From Myxococcales bacterium (GTDB lineage: Bacteria; Myxococcota_A; Polyangia; Polyangiales; Houyiibacteriaceae), in assembly GCA_020430775.1 (NCBI GenBank), contig JAGQJE010000356.1, positions 1 to 42,616 on the forward strand: a stretch of DNA of 42,616 bases, written 5' to 3'. Shown here piece after piece: positions 27,653-37,093 of the stretch (positions within the stretch are counted from its first letter, which is position 1; each line of letters opens with the position of its first letter). The position numbers were made by a program, and so were the translations under genes. Below the pieces are notes generated by a model. That model had not been told where the DNA came from and made no database searches. It worked only from the letters and a program-made list of their open reading frames with translations.

Positions 27653-28519
27653 TCAGAGGTTGAAGACGCGAACTGCGTTGTCCCGGAGGAACTTCGGCCA
27701 GACGTCATCGTTGAAGGGCACCTGCTTCAGCTCGGTGAAGATGCGCTCGAGCGTGAGGCCCATGGGATAGTAGCCGGCGTAGAGAACCTTGTCGGCGCCG
27801 CGGGTGTTCGCGTAGTCGATGATGGCCTTCGGGTAGTGCCGCGGGGCGAAGGCGCTCGTCGAGTAGTAGAGGTTCGGGTACTTGAGCATCAGCTTGACGG
27901 CGAGGTCGACCCACGGCTCGGCCCCGTGGCGCATCACGACCTTGAGCTCGGGGAAGAACCAGCACACCTCGTCGAGGAGCTCGACCTTCTGGGGCGCCAT
28001 CGGCAGGCGCGGGCCGGGGACGCCGACGGTGATGCAGATCGGGAGATCGAGCTCGACGCAGGCCGCGTAGATGGGATACCAGCGCTTGTCGTTGATCGGC
28101 ACCTGCGGACACAGCCCCGACGGGAACGCCGTGAGCGCCTTGATACCGTGCTCCTTGTGAAGCCGCTTGACGTGGCGCACCGCCTCCATGCCGAGGTTCG
28201 GGTTCGGGCCGTACGACGCGAAGAAGCGGTCCGGAAAGCGCTGGCATGCTTCGAGCGTCGCGTTCTTGCCCTCCGAGACGCCGAGCATCGCGCGCTCGAT
28301 CCCCCACCGGTCCATCTGCTCGATGGTGTACTGCACGTAGTCGTCCTGCTTGCCGGCGTCCGGGAGGTTCCGGAAGAGGTACTGCGCCGGCATCTTGAAG
28401 ACCTCACGGCTCTCCTCGTCGAGCAGGAGAGGCTTCATGAAGTCGTACCAGCCGGTGGTATCCTCTCCCGGGATCTGCAGCATCAGGTCGATCGCCTTGA
28501 CGTCGGTGGGCATGGTCAT
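27653..28519 (-). CDS. Amidohydrolase-like protein lacking metal ligands
   Basis: Protein of 288 aa resembling COG2159 amidohydrolases (ACMS-decarboxylase group), with ERAMLGVSEGKNATLEACQRFPDRFFASYGPNP and ELKVVMRHGAEPWVDLAVKLMLKYPNLYYSTSAF. The N-terminal HxH ligands are absent (IDLMLQIP in their place), and the usual GxDxP near the C-terminus reads YAGYYPMG, so Tyr stands where the metal-binding Asp should be. One conserved His remains (MRHGAE). It is therefore a metal-free relative or pseudoenzyme, in an operon with echA19 under a KstR-type box. Similar amidohydrolase-annotated genes accompany actinobacterial steroid clusters; the role is unknown. Confidence 0.82.
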   Translation of the reverse strand: MTMPTDVKAIDLMLQIPGEDTTGWYDFMKPLLLDEESREVFKMPAQYLFRNLPDAGKQDDYVQYTIEQMDRWGIERAMLGVSEGKNATLEACQRFPDRFFASYGPNPNLGMEAVRHVKRLHKEHGIKALTAFPSGLCPQVPINDKRWYPIYAACVELDLPICITVGVPGPRLPMAPQKVELLDEVCWFFPELKVVMRHGAEPWVDLAVKLMLKYPNLYYSTSAFAPRHYPKAIIDYANTRGADKVLYAGYYPMGLTLERIFTELKQVPFNDDVWPKFLRDNAVRVFNL

Positions 28520-28572
28520 GTGGGCGCGATCCTTTCGGTTTCGTTTTGTGGTCGCGCGACCGGCCGGGCGGC

Positions 28573-28609
28573 TGGACAGCCCCGGGGTCGTGCGGTAGAA
28601 CGTGTTCTA
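28573..28609 (+). promoter_or_regulatory. KstR operator and candidate promoter between hsaA and the amidohydrolase gene
   Basis: TAGAACGTGTTCTA at 28596-28609 has perfect 6-bp arms, the clearest KstR-type palindrome in the window. TGGACA (28573-28578) sits exactly 17 bp before TAGAAC, giving the same -35/-10 layout as the SCP2 promoter. The symmetric box lies in the 172-bp divergent gap and can serve both hsaA (83 bp away) and the leftward amidohydrolase-echA19 pair. Confidence 0.75.
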
Positions 28610-28691
28610 CTTCATGGCACGAGCCTTCGACGCTGTAAAGCGCGAGGCGATTCCGTAGCCTGGCGCAGGGCTGGGCGAGCAGGTGACGCGC

Positions 28692-29864
28692 ATGTCGGTA
28701 ACTCCGGAAGACCTCCTCGATCGAGCCCGAGCGCTCATCCCCGTACTGAAAGAACGCTCGGAGCGAGCGGACGAGCTGCGACGCATCCCGCCCGAGACGG
28801 TCGAGGACTTCCACGAGGCGGGCTTCTTCAAGGCCGTCCAGCCGAAGCGCTACGGCGGCTACGAGCTCGACCCGAGCATCCTCTTCGAGCTGCAGCTCGT
28901 GCTCGGTCAGGGCTGCGCGTCGAGCGCGTGGTGCCTCGGCGTCATCGGCGTGCACACCTGGCAGCTCTCGCTCTTCCCGAAGGCCGCGCAGGACGAGGTC
29001 TGGGGCGAGGATCCGCGCACGCTCATCTCCTCGTCGTACATGCCGGTCGGCAAGGCGAAGTGGGTCGACGGCGGCGTCGAGCTCTCGGGCCACTGGTCGT
29101 TCTCGAGCGGCTGCGACGCGTGCGAGTGGGTCTTCCTCGGGGGCTTCGTCCCCGTCGAGGACGGCCGTCCGCCGGACATGCGGACCTTCCTGCTGCCGCG
29201 GGCGGACTATGAGATCATCGACAACTGGTACGTCTCGGGGCTCAAGGCTTCCGGTTCCAAGGACGTGAAGGTCAGCGGCGCGTTCGTTCCGGACCACCGG
29301 ATGCACAAGTTCTCGGACGGCTTCAAGCAGAACAGCCCCGGCAACGAGGTGAACCCCTCGCCGGTCTACCGCTACCCCTTCGGGCAGATCCACGTGCGCT
29401 CCGTCTCGACCCCGGCCGTCGGCGCGGCGCTCGGCGCCATCGAGGAGTACCGGGAGTACATGAGCGGCAAGGTCTCGCAGGCGACCGGCGGCAAGGTGAC
29501 CGACTCGCCCGCGAACAACATCGCCATCGCCGACGCGATCGCGCTCATCGACCGTGAGGTGCTCACTCTGCGCCGCAACTTCCAGGAGATGCGCGAGAGG
29601 ATCGACGCCGGCGAGAGCATCGAAGTGCCGCGGCGCGCGCAGTTCCGCAGCGACTCGGCGCGCGCTGTCGAGGTCGCCCACCAGGTCGTCGACAGGCTCT
29701 TCCTCGCGGGCGGCAGCCGCGTGCTCTTCAAGGGCAACCGCATCAACCGCCACTTCCAGGACATCCAGGCCATCCGCCAGCACCACGCGAACGGCACGGA
29801 GAAGCCGGCGGTCAACTTCGGCGGGCTCCAGTTCGGCAAGAAGAACACGGACTTCTTCATCTGA
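28692..29864 (+). CDS. hsaA: HsaA, 3-HSA monooxygenase oxygenase component
   Basis: Protein of 390 aa of the acyl-CoA-dehydrogenase-fold, FMNH2/FADH2-dependent monooxygenase class (HpaB/HsaA type 2). It has RRIPPETVEDFHEAGFFKAVQPKRYGG, QLVLGQGCASSAWCLGV, ELSGHWSFSSGCDACEW, and a C-terminal LFLAGGSRVLFKGNRINRHFQDIQAIRQHHAN, all as in mycobacterial HsaA (394 aa). It hydroxylates the phenolic ring A of 3-HSA to the catechol 3,4-DHSA using reduced flavin from HsaB, which is not encoded nearby. The ATG at 28692 follows AGG at 28681-28683; GTG 28683 is an unlikely alternative. The stop overlaps hsaC (TGATG). Confidence 0.92.
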   Translation: MSVTPEDLLDRARALIPVLKERSERADELRRIPPETVEDFHEAGFFKAVQPKRYGGYELDPSILFELQLVLGQGCASSAWCLGVIGVHTWQLSLFPKAAQDEVWGEDPRTLISSSYMPVGKAKWVDGGVELSGHWSFSSGCDACEWVFLGGFVPVEDGRPPDMRTFLLPRADYEIIDNWYVSGLKASGSKDVKVSGAFVPDHRMHKFSDGFKQNSPGNEVNPSPVYRYPFGQIHVRSVSTPAVGAALGAIEEYREYMSGKVSQATGGKVTDSPANNIAIADAIALIDREVLTLRRNFQEMRERIDAGESIEVPRRAQFRSDSARAVEVAHQVVDRLFLAGGSRVLFKGNRINRHFQDIQAIRQHHANGTEKPAVNFGGLQFGKKNTDFFI

Positions 29865-30754
29865 TGCCCATCATCGAGCAGCTCGGCTACCTCGGCCTCG
29901 GCGTGTCGGACCTCGAGGCGTGGGAGCGCTTCGCGACGCACGTGCTCGGTCTCGGCGTGTCGCGTCGCGCGGACGACGGCGCGTTCGCGCTCCGGATGGA
30001 CGGGCACGCGCACCGCTTCCTGGTCTACCCGGATCCCCTCGACGACCTCCGCTTCGTGGGCTGGCAGGTCGCGGACGCGGCCGCGCTCGACGAGGCGTCC
30101 GCCCGCCTCGAGCGCGCCGGCACGAAGGTGACCCGCGGCACCGCCGAGGAGCGCGCGGACCGCGCGGTCCGCGACCTCGTGAAGTTCACCGACCCGGGCG
30201 GCATCCCGGTCGAGCTCTTCCACGGCCCGGCGATGGCGAAGGAGCCCTTCCGCTCCGACGTCGTGGGCTCGCACTTCGTCGCGGACACCATGGGCCTCGG
30301 GCACCTCGTGCTCTCGACGCGCGATCGCGACGCCTGCCGCGACTTTTACATGGAGGTCTTCGGCTTCAAGCTGAGCGACTACATCATCTGCGACATCGGC
30401 GGTTACCACGTCGACGTGTGCTTCATGCACGTCAACAAGCGCCACCACAGCCTCGCCCTCGGCGGGCCGATGCCGAAGCGCATCCACCACTTCATGCTGC
30501 AGGTGGGCGCGATGGACGACGTCGGGCTCGCGTATGACCGCGCGCGCGACGACGGCGTCGTCATCGAGAACGAGCTCGGCCGGCACCCGAACGATCGCAT
30601 GTTCTCGTTCTACGCCCAGACGCCGTCCGGCTTTCAGTTCGAGTTCGGCTGGGGCGGGCGCGAGATCGACGATGCGACGTGGGAGCCGACGACGTATCAT
30701 CAGATCAGCGAGTGGGGGCACCGCCGCCCTCCACGACGCCGGCCCAAGACCTGA
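29864..30754 (+). CDS. hsaC: HsaC, extradiol catechol dioxygenase
   Basis: Type I extradiol dioxygenase of 296 aa with two vicinal-oxygen-chelate modules. Iron ligands are visible as H147 (GLGHLVLST), H208 or H209 (RIHHFMLQV) and E about 260 (FQFEFGWGG). The N-terminal IEQLGYLGLGVSDLEAWERFA begins the non-catalytic module. HsaC cleaves the ring A catechol 3,4-DHSA to 4,9-DSHA, and its length is close to the mycobacterial enzyme (300 aa). It starts inside the hsaA stop codon, with hsaD following. Confidence 0.92.
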   Translation: MPIIEQLGYLGLGVSDLEAWERFATHVLGLGVSRRADDGAFALRMDGHAHRFLVYPDPLDDLRFVGWQVADAAALDEASARLERAGTKVTRGTAEERADRAVRDLVKFTDPGGIPVELFHGPAMAKEPFRSDVVGSHFVADTMGLGHLVLSTRDRDACRDFYMEVFGFKLSDYIICDIGGYHVDVCFMHVNKRHHSLALGGPMPKRIHHFMLQVGAMDDVGLAYDRARDDGVVIENELGRHPNDRMFSFYAQTPSGFQFEFGWGGREIDDATWEPTTYHQISEWGHRRPPRRRPKT

Positions 30755-30894
30755 GCGGCGCGCCGCGGCGAGCCGGCGGGCGGGCGGAGCGTCGACCGGG
30801 CGGCGGTTGACGATCGCCCGCGCGCGAGACATCGCCCTCAATGACGCCGGCCGATCGCCGCGTCTCACCCGAGCCCGAGAACGAGCAGGAGCCG

Positions 30895-31746
30895 ATGGTT
30901 GTAGAAGCAGTCCCCGAGGCGAAGTACGCCGACGTCGGCGACGGCCTGTCGATGCACTACCACGACGATGGTCCCGCAGAGGGCGGCGTCGCGAAGGGCA
31001 CGGTCGTCTTCATCCACGGGAGCGGCCCCGGCGCGAGCGGCTGGAGCAACTTCAAGCACAACTACCCCGTCCTCAACGACGCCGGGTATCGCACGCTCGT
31101 CCCCGACACGCTCGGCTACGGCTACTCGAGCATGCCGGAGGACGGCGACTACGGCCTCGCGAACCTCGCCGCGCGTTACGCGGCGCTCATCGAGGCCGCC
31201 GGCGCCGGCTCCGTGACGCTCGTCGGCAACTCGCAGGGCGGCGCCATCGCCATCCGCATGGCGCTCGAGTACCCGCAGCTCGTCGACAAGCTCGTGCTGA
31301 TGGCGCCTGGAGGCCTCGAACAGCGCGAGGTCTACATGGAGATGCAGGGCATCCAGGCCATGGTGAAGGCCTTCTTCTCGAAGAGCGGGCTCACGCGCGA
31401 GAGCATGCGCGGCGTCTTCGAGCTGCAGCTCCACGATCCCTCGAAGATCACCGACGCGCTCATCGAGGAGCGCTACCAGATCGCCGTCACGCAGCCGAAG
31501 ACCGTCATCTCGAAGATGAAGGTCGACAACCAAGAGGACCGGCTTTCGGAGATCGCGTGCCCGGTGCTCTGCTTCTGGGGCGTCGACGACAAGTTCTGCC
31601 CCGTGAGCGGCGCGATGAAGGTCGCGACGCGCTGCAAGCGATCGCGCACCGTGGTGATCTCGGCGTGCGGCCACTGGGTGATGGTGGAGTACCCGGAGCT
31701 CTTCAACGGGACTTTGGTCCGCTTCCTCGACGGGACACTCGGATGA
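30895..31746 (+). CDS. hsaD: HsaD, 4,9-DSHA meta-cleavage product hydrolase
   Basis: Alpha/beta hydrolase of 283 aa of the meta-cleavage-product family. The oxyanion region FIHGSGPGASGWSNFKHN, nucleophile Ser113 in GNSQGG, Asp231/232 in WGVDDKFCP and His260 in CGHWVMVE form the triad. HsaD breaks the C-C bond of 4,9-DSHA, giving HIP and 2-hydroxyhexa-2,4-dienoate. I choose ATG 30895, 4 nt after AGGAG; the frame is open 18 codons further to an ATG at 30841 that lacks a ribosome site. The stop overlaps hsaE (ATGA). Confidence 0.9.
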   Translation: MVVEAVPEAKYADVGDGLSMHYHDDGPAEGGVAKGTVVFIHGSGPGASGWSNFKHNYPVLNDAGYRTLVPDTLGYGYSSMPEDGDYGLANLAARYAALIEAAGAGSVTLVGNSQGGAIAIRMALEYPQLVDKLVLMAPGGLEQREVYMEMQGIQAMVKAFFSKSGLTRESMRGVFELQLHDPSKITDALIEERYQIAVTQPKTVISKMKVDNQEDRLSEIACPVLCFWGVDDKFCPVSGAMKVATRCKRSRTVVISACGHWVMVEYPELFNGTLVRFLDGTLG

Positions 31747-32549
31747 CCGCGATGAACGAGGACCGCAAGGCACGAGCGCACGCGTTCGGAGACGAGCTCT
31801 ACGCCGCCCTTCGCGGGCGCCACACCGTCGCGCCGCTCACCGAGCGCTGGCCAGAGATCACCGTCGACGACGCGTACCACGTCTCGACGCGCATCGTGCA
31901 GCGCCGCGTGAGCGACGACGGCGAGAAGATCGTCGGCAAGAAGATCGGCGTCACGAGCCGCGCCGTCCAGGAGATGCTCGGCGTGTTCCAGCCGGACTTC
32001 GGCTACCTGACGGACGCCATGTGGTACGCGCACGGCGAGCCCATGCCCATCGGCGAGGAGCTCATCCAGCCGCGGGCGGAGGGCGAGATCGCGTTCGTCT
32101 TGAACCGCTCGCTGAAGGGGCCGGACATCACCGCCGAGGACGTCCTCGCCGCGACCGAGTACGTCGCGCCCTGCTTCGAGATCGTCGACAGCCGCGTGCG
32201 CGACTGGAAGGTCAAGATCGAGGACACCGTCGCCGACAACGCGAGCTGCGGGCTCTTCGTGCTCGGCGAGGACCACGTCGACCCGCGCGGGCTCGACTTC
32301 CCGAACCTCGCGATGAAGGTCTACAAGAACGGCGCGCTCCTGAGCGAAGGGCTCGGCTCCGCGGCGCTGGACTCCCCGGTGCTCAGCGTGACCTGGCTCG
32401 CGAACACGCTCGGCAAGTACGGCATCACCCTCGACGCGGGCGACGTCGTGCTCTCGGGCTCGCTCGTCCCGCTCGAGCCCGTCGTGCCCGGCGACCAGAT
32501 GCACCTCGAGGTCGCCGGGGTGGGGACCGCGGCCGTCCGATTCACCTGA
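31743..32549 (+). CDS. hsaE: HsaE, 2-hydroxyhexadienoate hydratase
   Basis: Protein of 268 aa of the 2-keto-4-pentenoate hydratase (MhpD/BphH) family: GKKIGVTSRAVQEMLGVFQPDFGYL, IQPRAEGEIAFVL with acidic metal ligands, EYVAPCFEIVDSR and a C-terminal DVVLSGSLVPLEPVVPGD. It adds water to the dienoate released by HsaD, giving 4-hydroxy-2-oxohexanoate for HsaF. The ATG at 31743 overlaps the hsaD stop by 4 bp. Confidence 0.92.
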   Translation: MTAMNEDRKARAHAFGDELYAALRGRHTVAPLTERWPEITVDDAYHVSTRIVQRRVSDDGEKIVGKKIGVTSRAVQEMLGVFQPDFGYLTDAMWYAHGEPMPIGEELIQPRAEGEIAFVLNRSLKGPDITAEDVLAATEYVAPCFEIVDSRVRDWKVKIEDTVADNASCGLFVLGEDHVDPRGLDFPNLAMKVYKNGALLSEGLGSAALDSPVLSVTWLANTLGKYGITLDAGDVVLSGSLVPLEPVVPGDQMHLEVAGVGTAAVRFT

Positions 32550-32601
32550 ACCCCTGCGCGGACAACCTCCGGCGCCGGGGCAGAAGAGAGGCAGTGATTA
32601 G

Positions 32602-33501
32602 ATGTCGAAGAAGATCAAAGCAGCGATCATCGGCTCCGGGAACATCGGGACCGACCTCCTCTACAAGGCGCTCCGGAGCGACCTGATCGAGCCCGTGTGG
32701 ATGGTCGGGATCGACCCCGCCTCGGAGGGGCTCGCCCGCGCGAAGGAGCTCGGCCTGAAGACCACGTCCGAGGGCGTGAAGGGCCTCGAGCCGCACATCG
32801 AGGAGGACGAGATCCGCATCGCCTGGGACGCCACGTCCGCCTACGTCCACGCCGCCAACAACGACATCGTCAAGGCGCACGGCGTGAAGATGGTCGACCT
32901 CACCCCGGCCGCGATCGGGCCCTTCTGCGTGCCGCCCGTGAACCTGCAAGAGATGGTCGGGCGCGGCGAGCAGAACGTGAACATGGTGACCTGCGGCGGG
33001 CAGGCGACCATCCCCATGGTCGCCGCGGTCAGCCGCGTCCAGGAGGTCGAGTACGGCGAGATCGTGGCCACGGTGTCGTCGAAGAGCGCAGGGCCGGGCA
33101 CGCGCAAGAACATCGACGAGTTCACGCGCACGACCGCCCGCGGCGTGGAGGCCATCGGCGGCGCCAAGACCGGCAAGGCGATCATCATCATCAACCCCGC
33201 CGAGCCGCCGCTGATGATGCGCGACACCGTGCACTGCCTCACCAAGGACACGCCCGACGAGGCCGCCATCCGCAAGAGCATCGACGCGATGGTGAAGGAA
33301 GTGCGCAAGTACGTGCCTGGCTACACCGTGAAGAACGGGCCCATCTTCGACGGCAAGCGCGTGTCCGTGTTCCTCGAGGTCGAGGGGCTCGGGGACTTCC
33401 TCCCGAAGTATGCCGGTAACCTCGACATCATGACCGCCGCGGGGCTCCGCACCGCCGAGCTCATCGCCGAAGAGCTGATCGAAGCCGACGCCGCGGCGTG
33501 A
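32602..33501 (+). CDS. hsaG: HsaG, acylating aldehyde dehydrogenase
   Basis: Protein of 299 aa of the BphJ/DmpF family. The NAD motif [16 protein letters not shown] is at about 10-25, the catalytic Cys131 in [12 protein letters not shown], and [15 protein letters not shown] in the C-terminal half. With HsaF it channels propanal (or acetaldehyde) to propionyl-CoA (or acetyl-CoA). It is 52 bp downstream of hsaE; gene order is E-G-F, as in mycobacteria, where hsaE, F and G are adjacent. Confidence 0.92.
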   Translation: MSKKIKAAIIGSGNIGTDLLYKALRSDLIEPVWMVGIDPASEGLARAKELGLKTTSEGVKGLEPHIEEDEIRIAWDATSAYVHAANNDIVKAHGVKMVDLTPAAIGPFCVPPVNLQEMVGRGEQNVNMVTCGGQATIPMVAAVSRVQEVEYGEIVATVSSKSAGPGTRKNIDEFTRTTARGVEAIGGAKTGKAIIIINPAEPPLMMRDTVHCLTKDTPDEAAIRKSIDAMVKEVRKYVPGYTVKNGPIFDGKRVSVFLEVEGLGDFLPKYAGNLDIMTAAGLRTAELIAEELIEADAAA

Positions 33502-33597
33502 CTCGCTCGGGCCGCTTCGCCGACGCGCAACGCGCGGCGCCGACGCGCGACGCCAGCCCCCGCAACAGCTTCCCCTCTGCAGACAGGATTACGAGCC

Positions 33598-34686
33598 ATG
33601 AATCTAGAAGGTAAGAGCGTCATTCTCCACGACATGACCCTGCGGGACGGCATGCATCCGCAGCAGCACCAGATCACCATCGATCAGATGGTGCAGGTCG
33701 CCACCGCGCTCGACGCGGCGGGCGTCCCGATGATCGAGGTCACCCACGGCGATGGTCTCGGGGGGACCTCCGTGAACTACGGCTTCTCGGCGTTCTCGGA
33801 CGAGGAGTACCTTCGCGCGGTCGTCCCGCGCATGAAGCACACGAAGGTCTCGGCGCTGCTCCTGCCGGGCATCGGGACGGTCGACCACCTGCGCATGGCG
33901 CACGACTGCGGGGTGCACTCGATCCGCGTCGCGACCCACTGCACCGAGGCCGACGTGTCCGAGCAGCACATCAAGCTCGGCCGCGAGATGGGCCTCGACA
34001 CGGTGGGCTTTCTGATGATGGCGCACATGACGAGCCCCGAGAACATGCTCGCCCAAGCGCAGCTCATGGAGAGCTATGGCGCGAACTGCGTCTACTGCAC
34101 CGACTCGGCGGGCTACATGCTGCCGGACGAGGTGCGGACACGCATCAGCCTGCTCCGCAGCGAGCTGTCGCCCGAGACCGAGGTCGGCTTCCACGGCCAC
34201 CACAACATGCACATGGGCATCGCCAACTCCGTCGCGGCGCTCGAGGCGGGCGCGGCGCGGCTCGACGCGTCGTGCGCGGGCATGGGCGCGGGCGCCGGCA
34301 ACACCCCGCTCGAGACCCTGAACGCGGTGCTCGACCGGATGGGCGTCGAGACCGGCGTCGACGTCTGGAAGCTCATGGACGTCGCCGAGGACATCGTCTA
34401 CCCGATGATGGACCACAAGGTCCGCGTCGATCGCGACGGCCTCACGCTCGGCTACCTCGGCGTGTACGGCTCGTTCCTGCTCTTCGCGAAGCGGGCGTCG
34501 AAGCGCTACGGCGTGCCCTCGGTCGAGATCCTGAAAGAGCTTGGGCGGCGCAAGACGGTCGGCGGCCAGGAGGACATGATCGAGGACGTCGCCCTCGACA
34601 TGCAGCGCGCGATGCGCGAGCAGGCCGAGAGCGACGCGGCGCCGGACGCGACCCGACGCGGCGAGCACGCCCGGGAGAGCGCGTGA
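33598..34686 (+). CDS. hsaF: HsaF, 4-hydroxy-2-oxoacid aldolase
   Basis: Protein of 362 aa of the DmpG/BphI family: [17 protein letters not shown] with the metal-binding Asp, and [10 protein letters not shown] containing metal ligands H199 and H201, then the C-terminal communication domain ([20 protein letters not shown]) contacting HsaG. It splits 4-hydroxy-2-oxohexanoate into pyruvate and propanal. The tail after about 340 is longer than in mycobacteria (about 346 aa total) and ends in a charged, Arg-rich segment. The stop overlaps the next gene's GTG start. Confidence 0.92.
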   Translation: MNLEGKSVILHDMTLRDGMHPQQHQITIDQMVQVATALDAAGVPMIEVTHGDGLGGTSVNYGFSAFSDEEYLRAVVPRMKHTKVSALLLPGIGTVDHLRMAHDCGVHSIRVATHCTEADVSEQHIKLGREMGLDTVGFLMMAHMTSPENMLAQAQLMESYGANCVYCTDSAGYMLPDEVRTRISLLRSELSPETEVGFHGHHNMHMGIANSVAALEAGAARLDASCAGMGAGAGNTPLETLNAVLDRMGVETGVDVWKLMDVAEDIVYPMMDHKVRVDRDGLTLGYLGVYGSFLLFAKRASKRYGVPSVEILKELGRRKTVGGQEDMIEDVALDMQRAMREQAESDAAPDATRRGEHARESA

Positions 34687-35894
34687 GCGAGGCGCCGCCC
34701 CTCACGGAGTTCCGCGACGAGATCCGGGCGTGGCTCGAGGCGAACGCGCCCGCATCGCTCCGCGGCACCTCGCCGTGCGGGCCCTTCGACGGCTACTGGG
34801 GCGGCAAGAAGCACCCGCCCGTCGACCCGGACGTGCTGCGGTGGCGCGACCTGTGCCTCGAGCGGGGGCTCACCGCGCCCACGTGGCCGAAGGCCTACGG
34901 CGGCGCCGGCCTCGACCGTGATCACGCGGTCGTGTTCTACGAGGAGCTTCGGGCGATGGGCCTGCCGCGGCCGGTGGTCGGCTTCGGCTTCGCGATGATC
35001 GGCCCGACGCTGCTCGAGTTCGGCAACGAGGCGCAAAAGCGCGAGCACCTGCCGCGGATCTGCGCCGGCGAGATCCGATGGTGCCAGGGGTACTCGGAGC
35101 CGAACGCCGGGAGCGACCTCGCGAACGTGCAGATGCGCGCGGTACGTGACGGCGACCACTTCGTCGTCGACGGCCAGAAGGTGTGGACCTCGCACGCCGA
35201 CAAGAGCGACTGGATCTTCTGCCTCGTGCGCACCGATCCGACCGCCAAGAAGCAGCGGGGCATCTCGTTTCTGCTGGTCGACATGGACACCCCCGGCGTC
35301 ACGCCGCGCGAGATCGAGCTGATCAGCGGCTCGTCGCCCTTCTGCGAGACCTTCTTCGAGGGCGTGCGCGTGCCGCTCGGGAACGTCGTCGGCGAGGTCA
35401 ACAGCGGCTGGACCGTCGCGAAGGCGCTGCTCGGTCACGAGCGCTCCATGATCGGGCAGTCGATCGGCCGCGCGCCCGGGTCGGGCCAGCGCGAGCTCGT
35501 CGCCAAGGCGCGCCACCACCTCGGGGCGGCGGAGGGTCCGCTCCCCGATCCGCTCCTGCGCGACGCCATCGCCCACAACGGCATGGACGAGGAGGCGTTT
35601 CAGCTCACGCTCGCCCGCCTCGCGCAGACCCGCGAGGCCGGCGCGTCGCCAGGGTCCGAGAGCTCGATCCTCAAGATCGCCGCCACCGAGATGAAGCAGC
35701 GGCGCTACACGCTCGGAATGCGCATCGCGGGCGAAGAGGGGCTCGGCTGGACCGACGACGGCTTCGACGCCCAGGACGTCGACTTCACCCGCGGGTGGCT
35801 CCGATCGCGGGCCAACACCATCGAGGGCGGGTCGTCCGAGATTCAGCTGAACATCATCGCCAAGCGCGTGCTGGGGTTGCCCGATGGCAAGTGA
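34683..35894 (+). CDS. Acyl-CoA dehydrogenase, large-subunit type
   Basis: Protein of 403 aa with FAD/substrate motif [39 protein letters not shown], the GHERSM segment and the end [19 protein letters not shown]. An unusual insert, [23 protein letters not shown], follows the first helix. It resembles FadE17/FadE30-type enzymes more than ChsE1/ChsE2. The start is GTG 34683 overlapping the hsaF stop (GTGA). With the next gene it forms an alpha/beta-type pair whose substrate is unassigned; since no other FadE30 candidate lies in the window, the HIP-CoA dehydrogenation step is one possibility. Confidence 0.85.
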   Translation: MSEAPPLTEFRDEIRAWLEANAPASLRGTSPCGPFDGYWGGKKHPPVDPDVLRWRDLCLERGLTAPTWPKAYGGAGLDRDHAVVFYEELRAMGLPRPVVGFGFAMIGPTLLEFGNEAQKREHLPRICAGEIRWCQGYSEPNAGSDLANVQMRAVRDGDHFVVDGQKVWTSHADKSDWIFCLVRTDPTAKKQRGISFLLVDMDTPGVTPREIELISGSSPFCETFFEGVRVPLGNVVGEVNSGWTVAKALLGHERSMIGQSIGRAPGSGQRELVAKARHHLGAAEGPLPDPLLRDAIAHNGMDEEAFQLTLARLAQTREAGASPGSESSILKIAATEMKQRRYTLGMRIAGEEGLGWTDDGFDAQDVDFTRGWLRSRANTIEGGSSEIQLNIIAKRVLGLPDGK

Positions 35895-37035
35895 AGACAG
35901 CCCCCTGTGGATGCTCCTCGACGAAGGTCAGCAGATGCTCGCCTCGACGGCGGCGCAGTTCTTGTCGAAGAGCGCGCCGGTCGGCAGGCTGCGTGAGCTC
36001 CCGCGCGCGCCCGGCGCCGACGGCTTCTCGCGCGCGCTCTGGGCTGAGATGGCCGAGCTCGGCTGGCTCGGGCTGCAGATCCCCGAGGCGCACGGCGGCC
36101 TCGGCCTCGGCTTCTTCGATCTGGCGATCGTCCTCGAGGCGAGCGGCCAGACGCTGATGCCCGAGCCCTTCGTCTCGACGCTCCTGCTCGGCGCCCAGGC
36201 GTTGCTTCTAGGCGGTACCGACGCGCAGCGCGCGCGCTACCTGCCAGGCGTTGCGGACGGCTCGCGGCTGCTCGCGCTCGCCTACGACGAGCGGGGGATG
36301 CGCGGGGACCTGTCGCGGCTGCGCGCGAGCGCGACGCGCGAGGCGGACGGCTTCACGCTGCGCGGCGTGAAGCCCCACGCGCTCGACGCCCACGTCGCGG
36401 ACGCGATCGTCGTCGCCGCTCGGGTCGAGCCGGGCGACGCGATCGGGCTGTTCATCGTCCCGCGCGATGCCGCCGGGCTCGCCATCGAGCGCGAGCAGCG
36501 CATGGACCTCCTGAACGCCGCGACGGTGCGCCTCGACGCGGTGCGGGTGGGAGAGGACGCCGTCGTCGGCCCGCTCGAGACGAGCGAGGCGCTGCTGTCG
36601 GCGGTGCTCGATCGCGCGCGCATCGGGCTGTCCGCGCAGATGCTCGGCGCGATGGAGCGCGCCTTCGAGATGACGGTCGCCTACCTCAAGGAGCGGGTGC
36701 AGTTCGGCGTGCCGATCGGCTCGTTCCAGGCGCTGCAGCACCGGGCGGCGCGGCTCTTCATCGAGATCGCGCTCGCGCGCTCGTCGGTGCTCGCCGCCGC
36801 GCGCGCGGTCGACGACCGGCCGGCGGAGGTGCCTCGCCTGGCGGCGCTCGCGAAGGCGAAGTGCGGCGAGGCGTTCTGGCAGGTCGCTGCCGAGGCCATC
36901 CAGATGCACGGCGGCATCGGCATGACCGCCGAGCACGACATCGGCTTCTACTTCAAGCGCGCGCAGGCCGCCGAGGTGATGTTCGGCGACGGCGCGACGC
37001 AACGCCGCCGCTGGGCCGAGGCGTGCGGGTACTGA
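35884..37035 (+). CDS. Acyl-CoA dehydrogenase, partner-subunit type
   Basis: Protein of 383 aa. It has LWAEMAELGWLGLQIPEAHGGLGLG, a middle domain without the YSEP motif (AYDERGMRGDLSRLRASA in its place), and a typical C-terminal helical domain AYLKERVQFGVPIGSFQALQHRAARLF with IQMHGGIGMTAEHDIGFYFKRAQAAE. The loss of the mid-domain flavin motif together with an 11-bp overlap with the preceding dehydrogenase argues for a heteromeric enzyme, as in steroid FadE pairs. ATG 35884 starts the polar MASEDSPL sequence. Confidence 0.85.
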   Translation: MASEDSPLWMLLDEGQQMLASTAAQFLSKSAPVGRLRELPRAPGADGFSRALWAEMAELGWLGLQIPEAHGGLGLGFFDLAIVLEASGQTLMPEPFVSTLLLGAQALLLGGTDAQRARYLPGVADGSRLLALAYDERGMRGDLSRLRASATREADGFTLRGVKPHALDAHVADAIVVAARVEPGDAIGLFIVPRDAAGLAIEREQRMDLLNAATVRLDAVRVGEDAVVGPLETSEALLSAVLDRARIGLSAQMLGAMERAFEMTVAYLKERVQFGVPIGSFQALQHRAARLFIEIALARSSVLAAARAVDDRPAEVPRLAALAKAKCGEAFWQVAAEAIQMHGGIGMTAEHDIGFYFKRAQAAEVMFGDGATQRRRWAEACGY

Positions 37036-37093
37036 CTTTCACCAGGTCGCGCTCGTCCGCGAAGCCGGCCGCAGACGTCGTTGGAGCAAGAAC

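Noticed and set aside
30841-30894. Longer HsaD start at ATG 30841
   Set aside because: No ribosome site precedes it, while AGGAG stands just before ATG 30895; the added residues are not part of the hydrolase fold.
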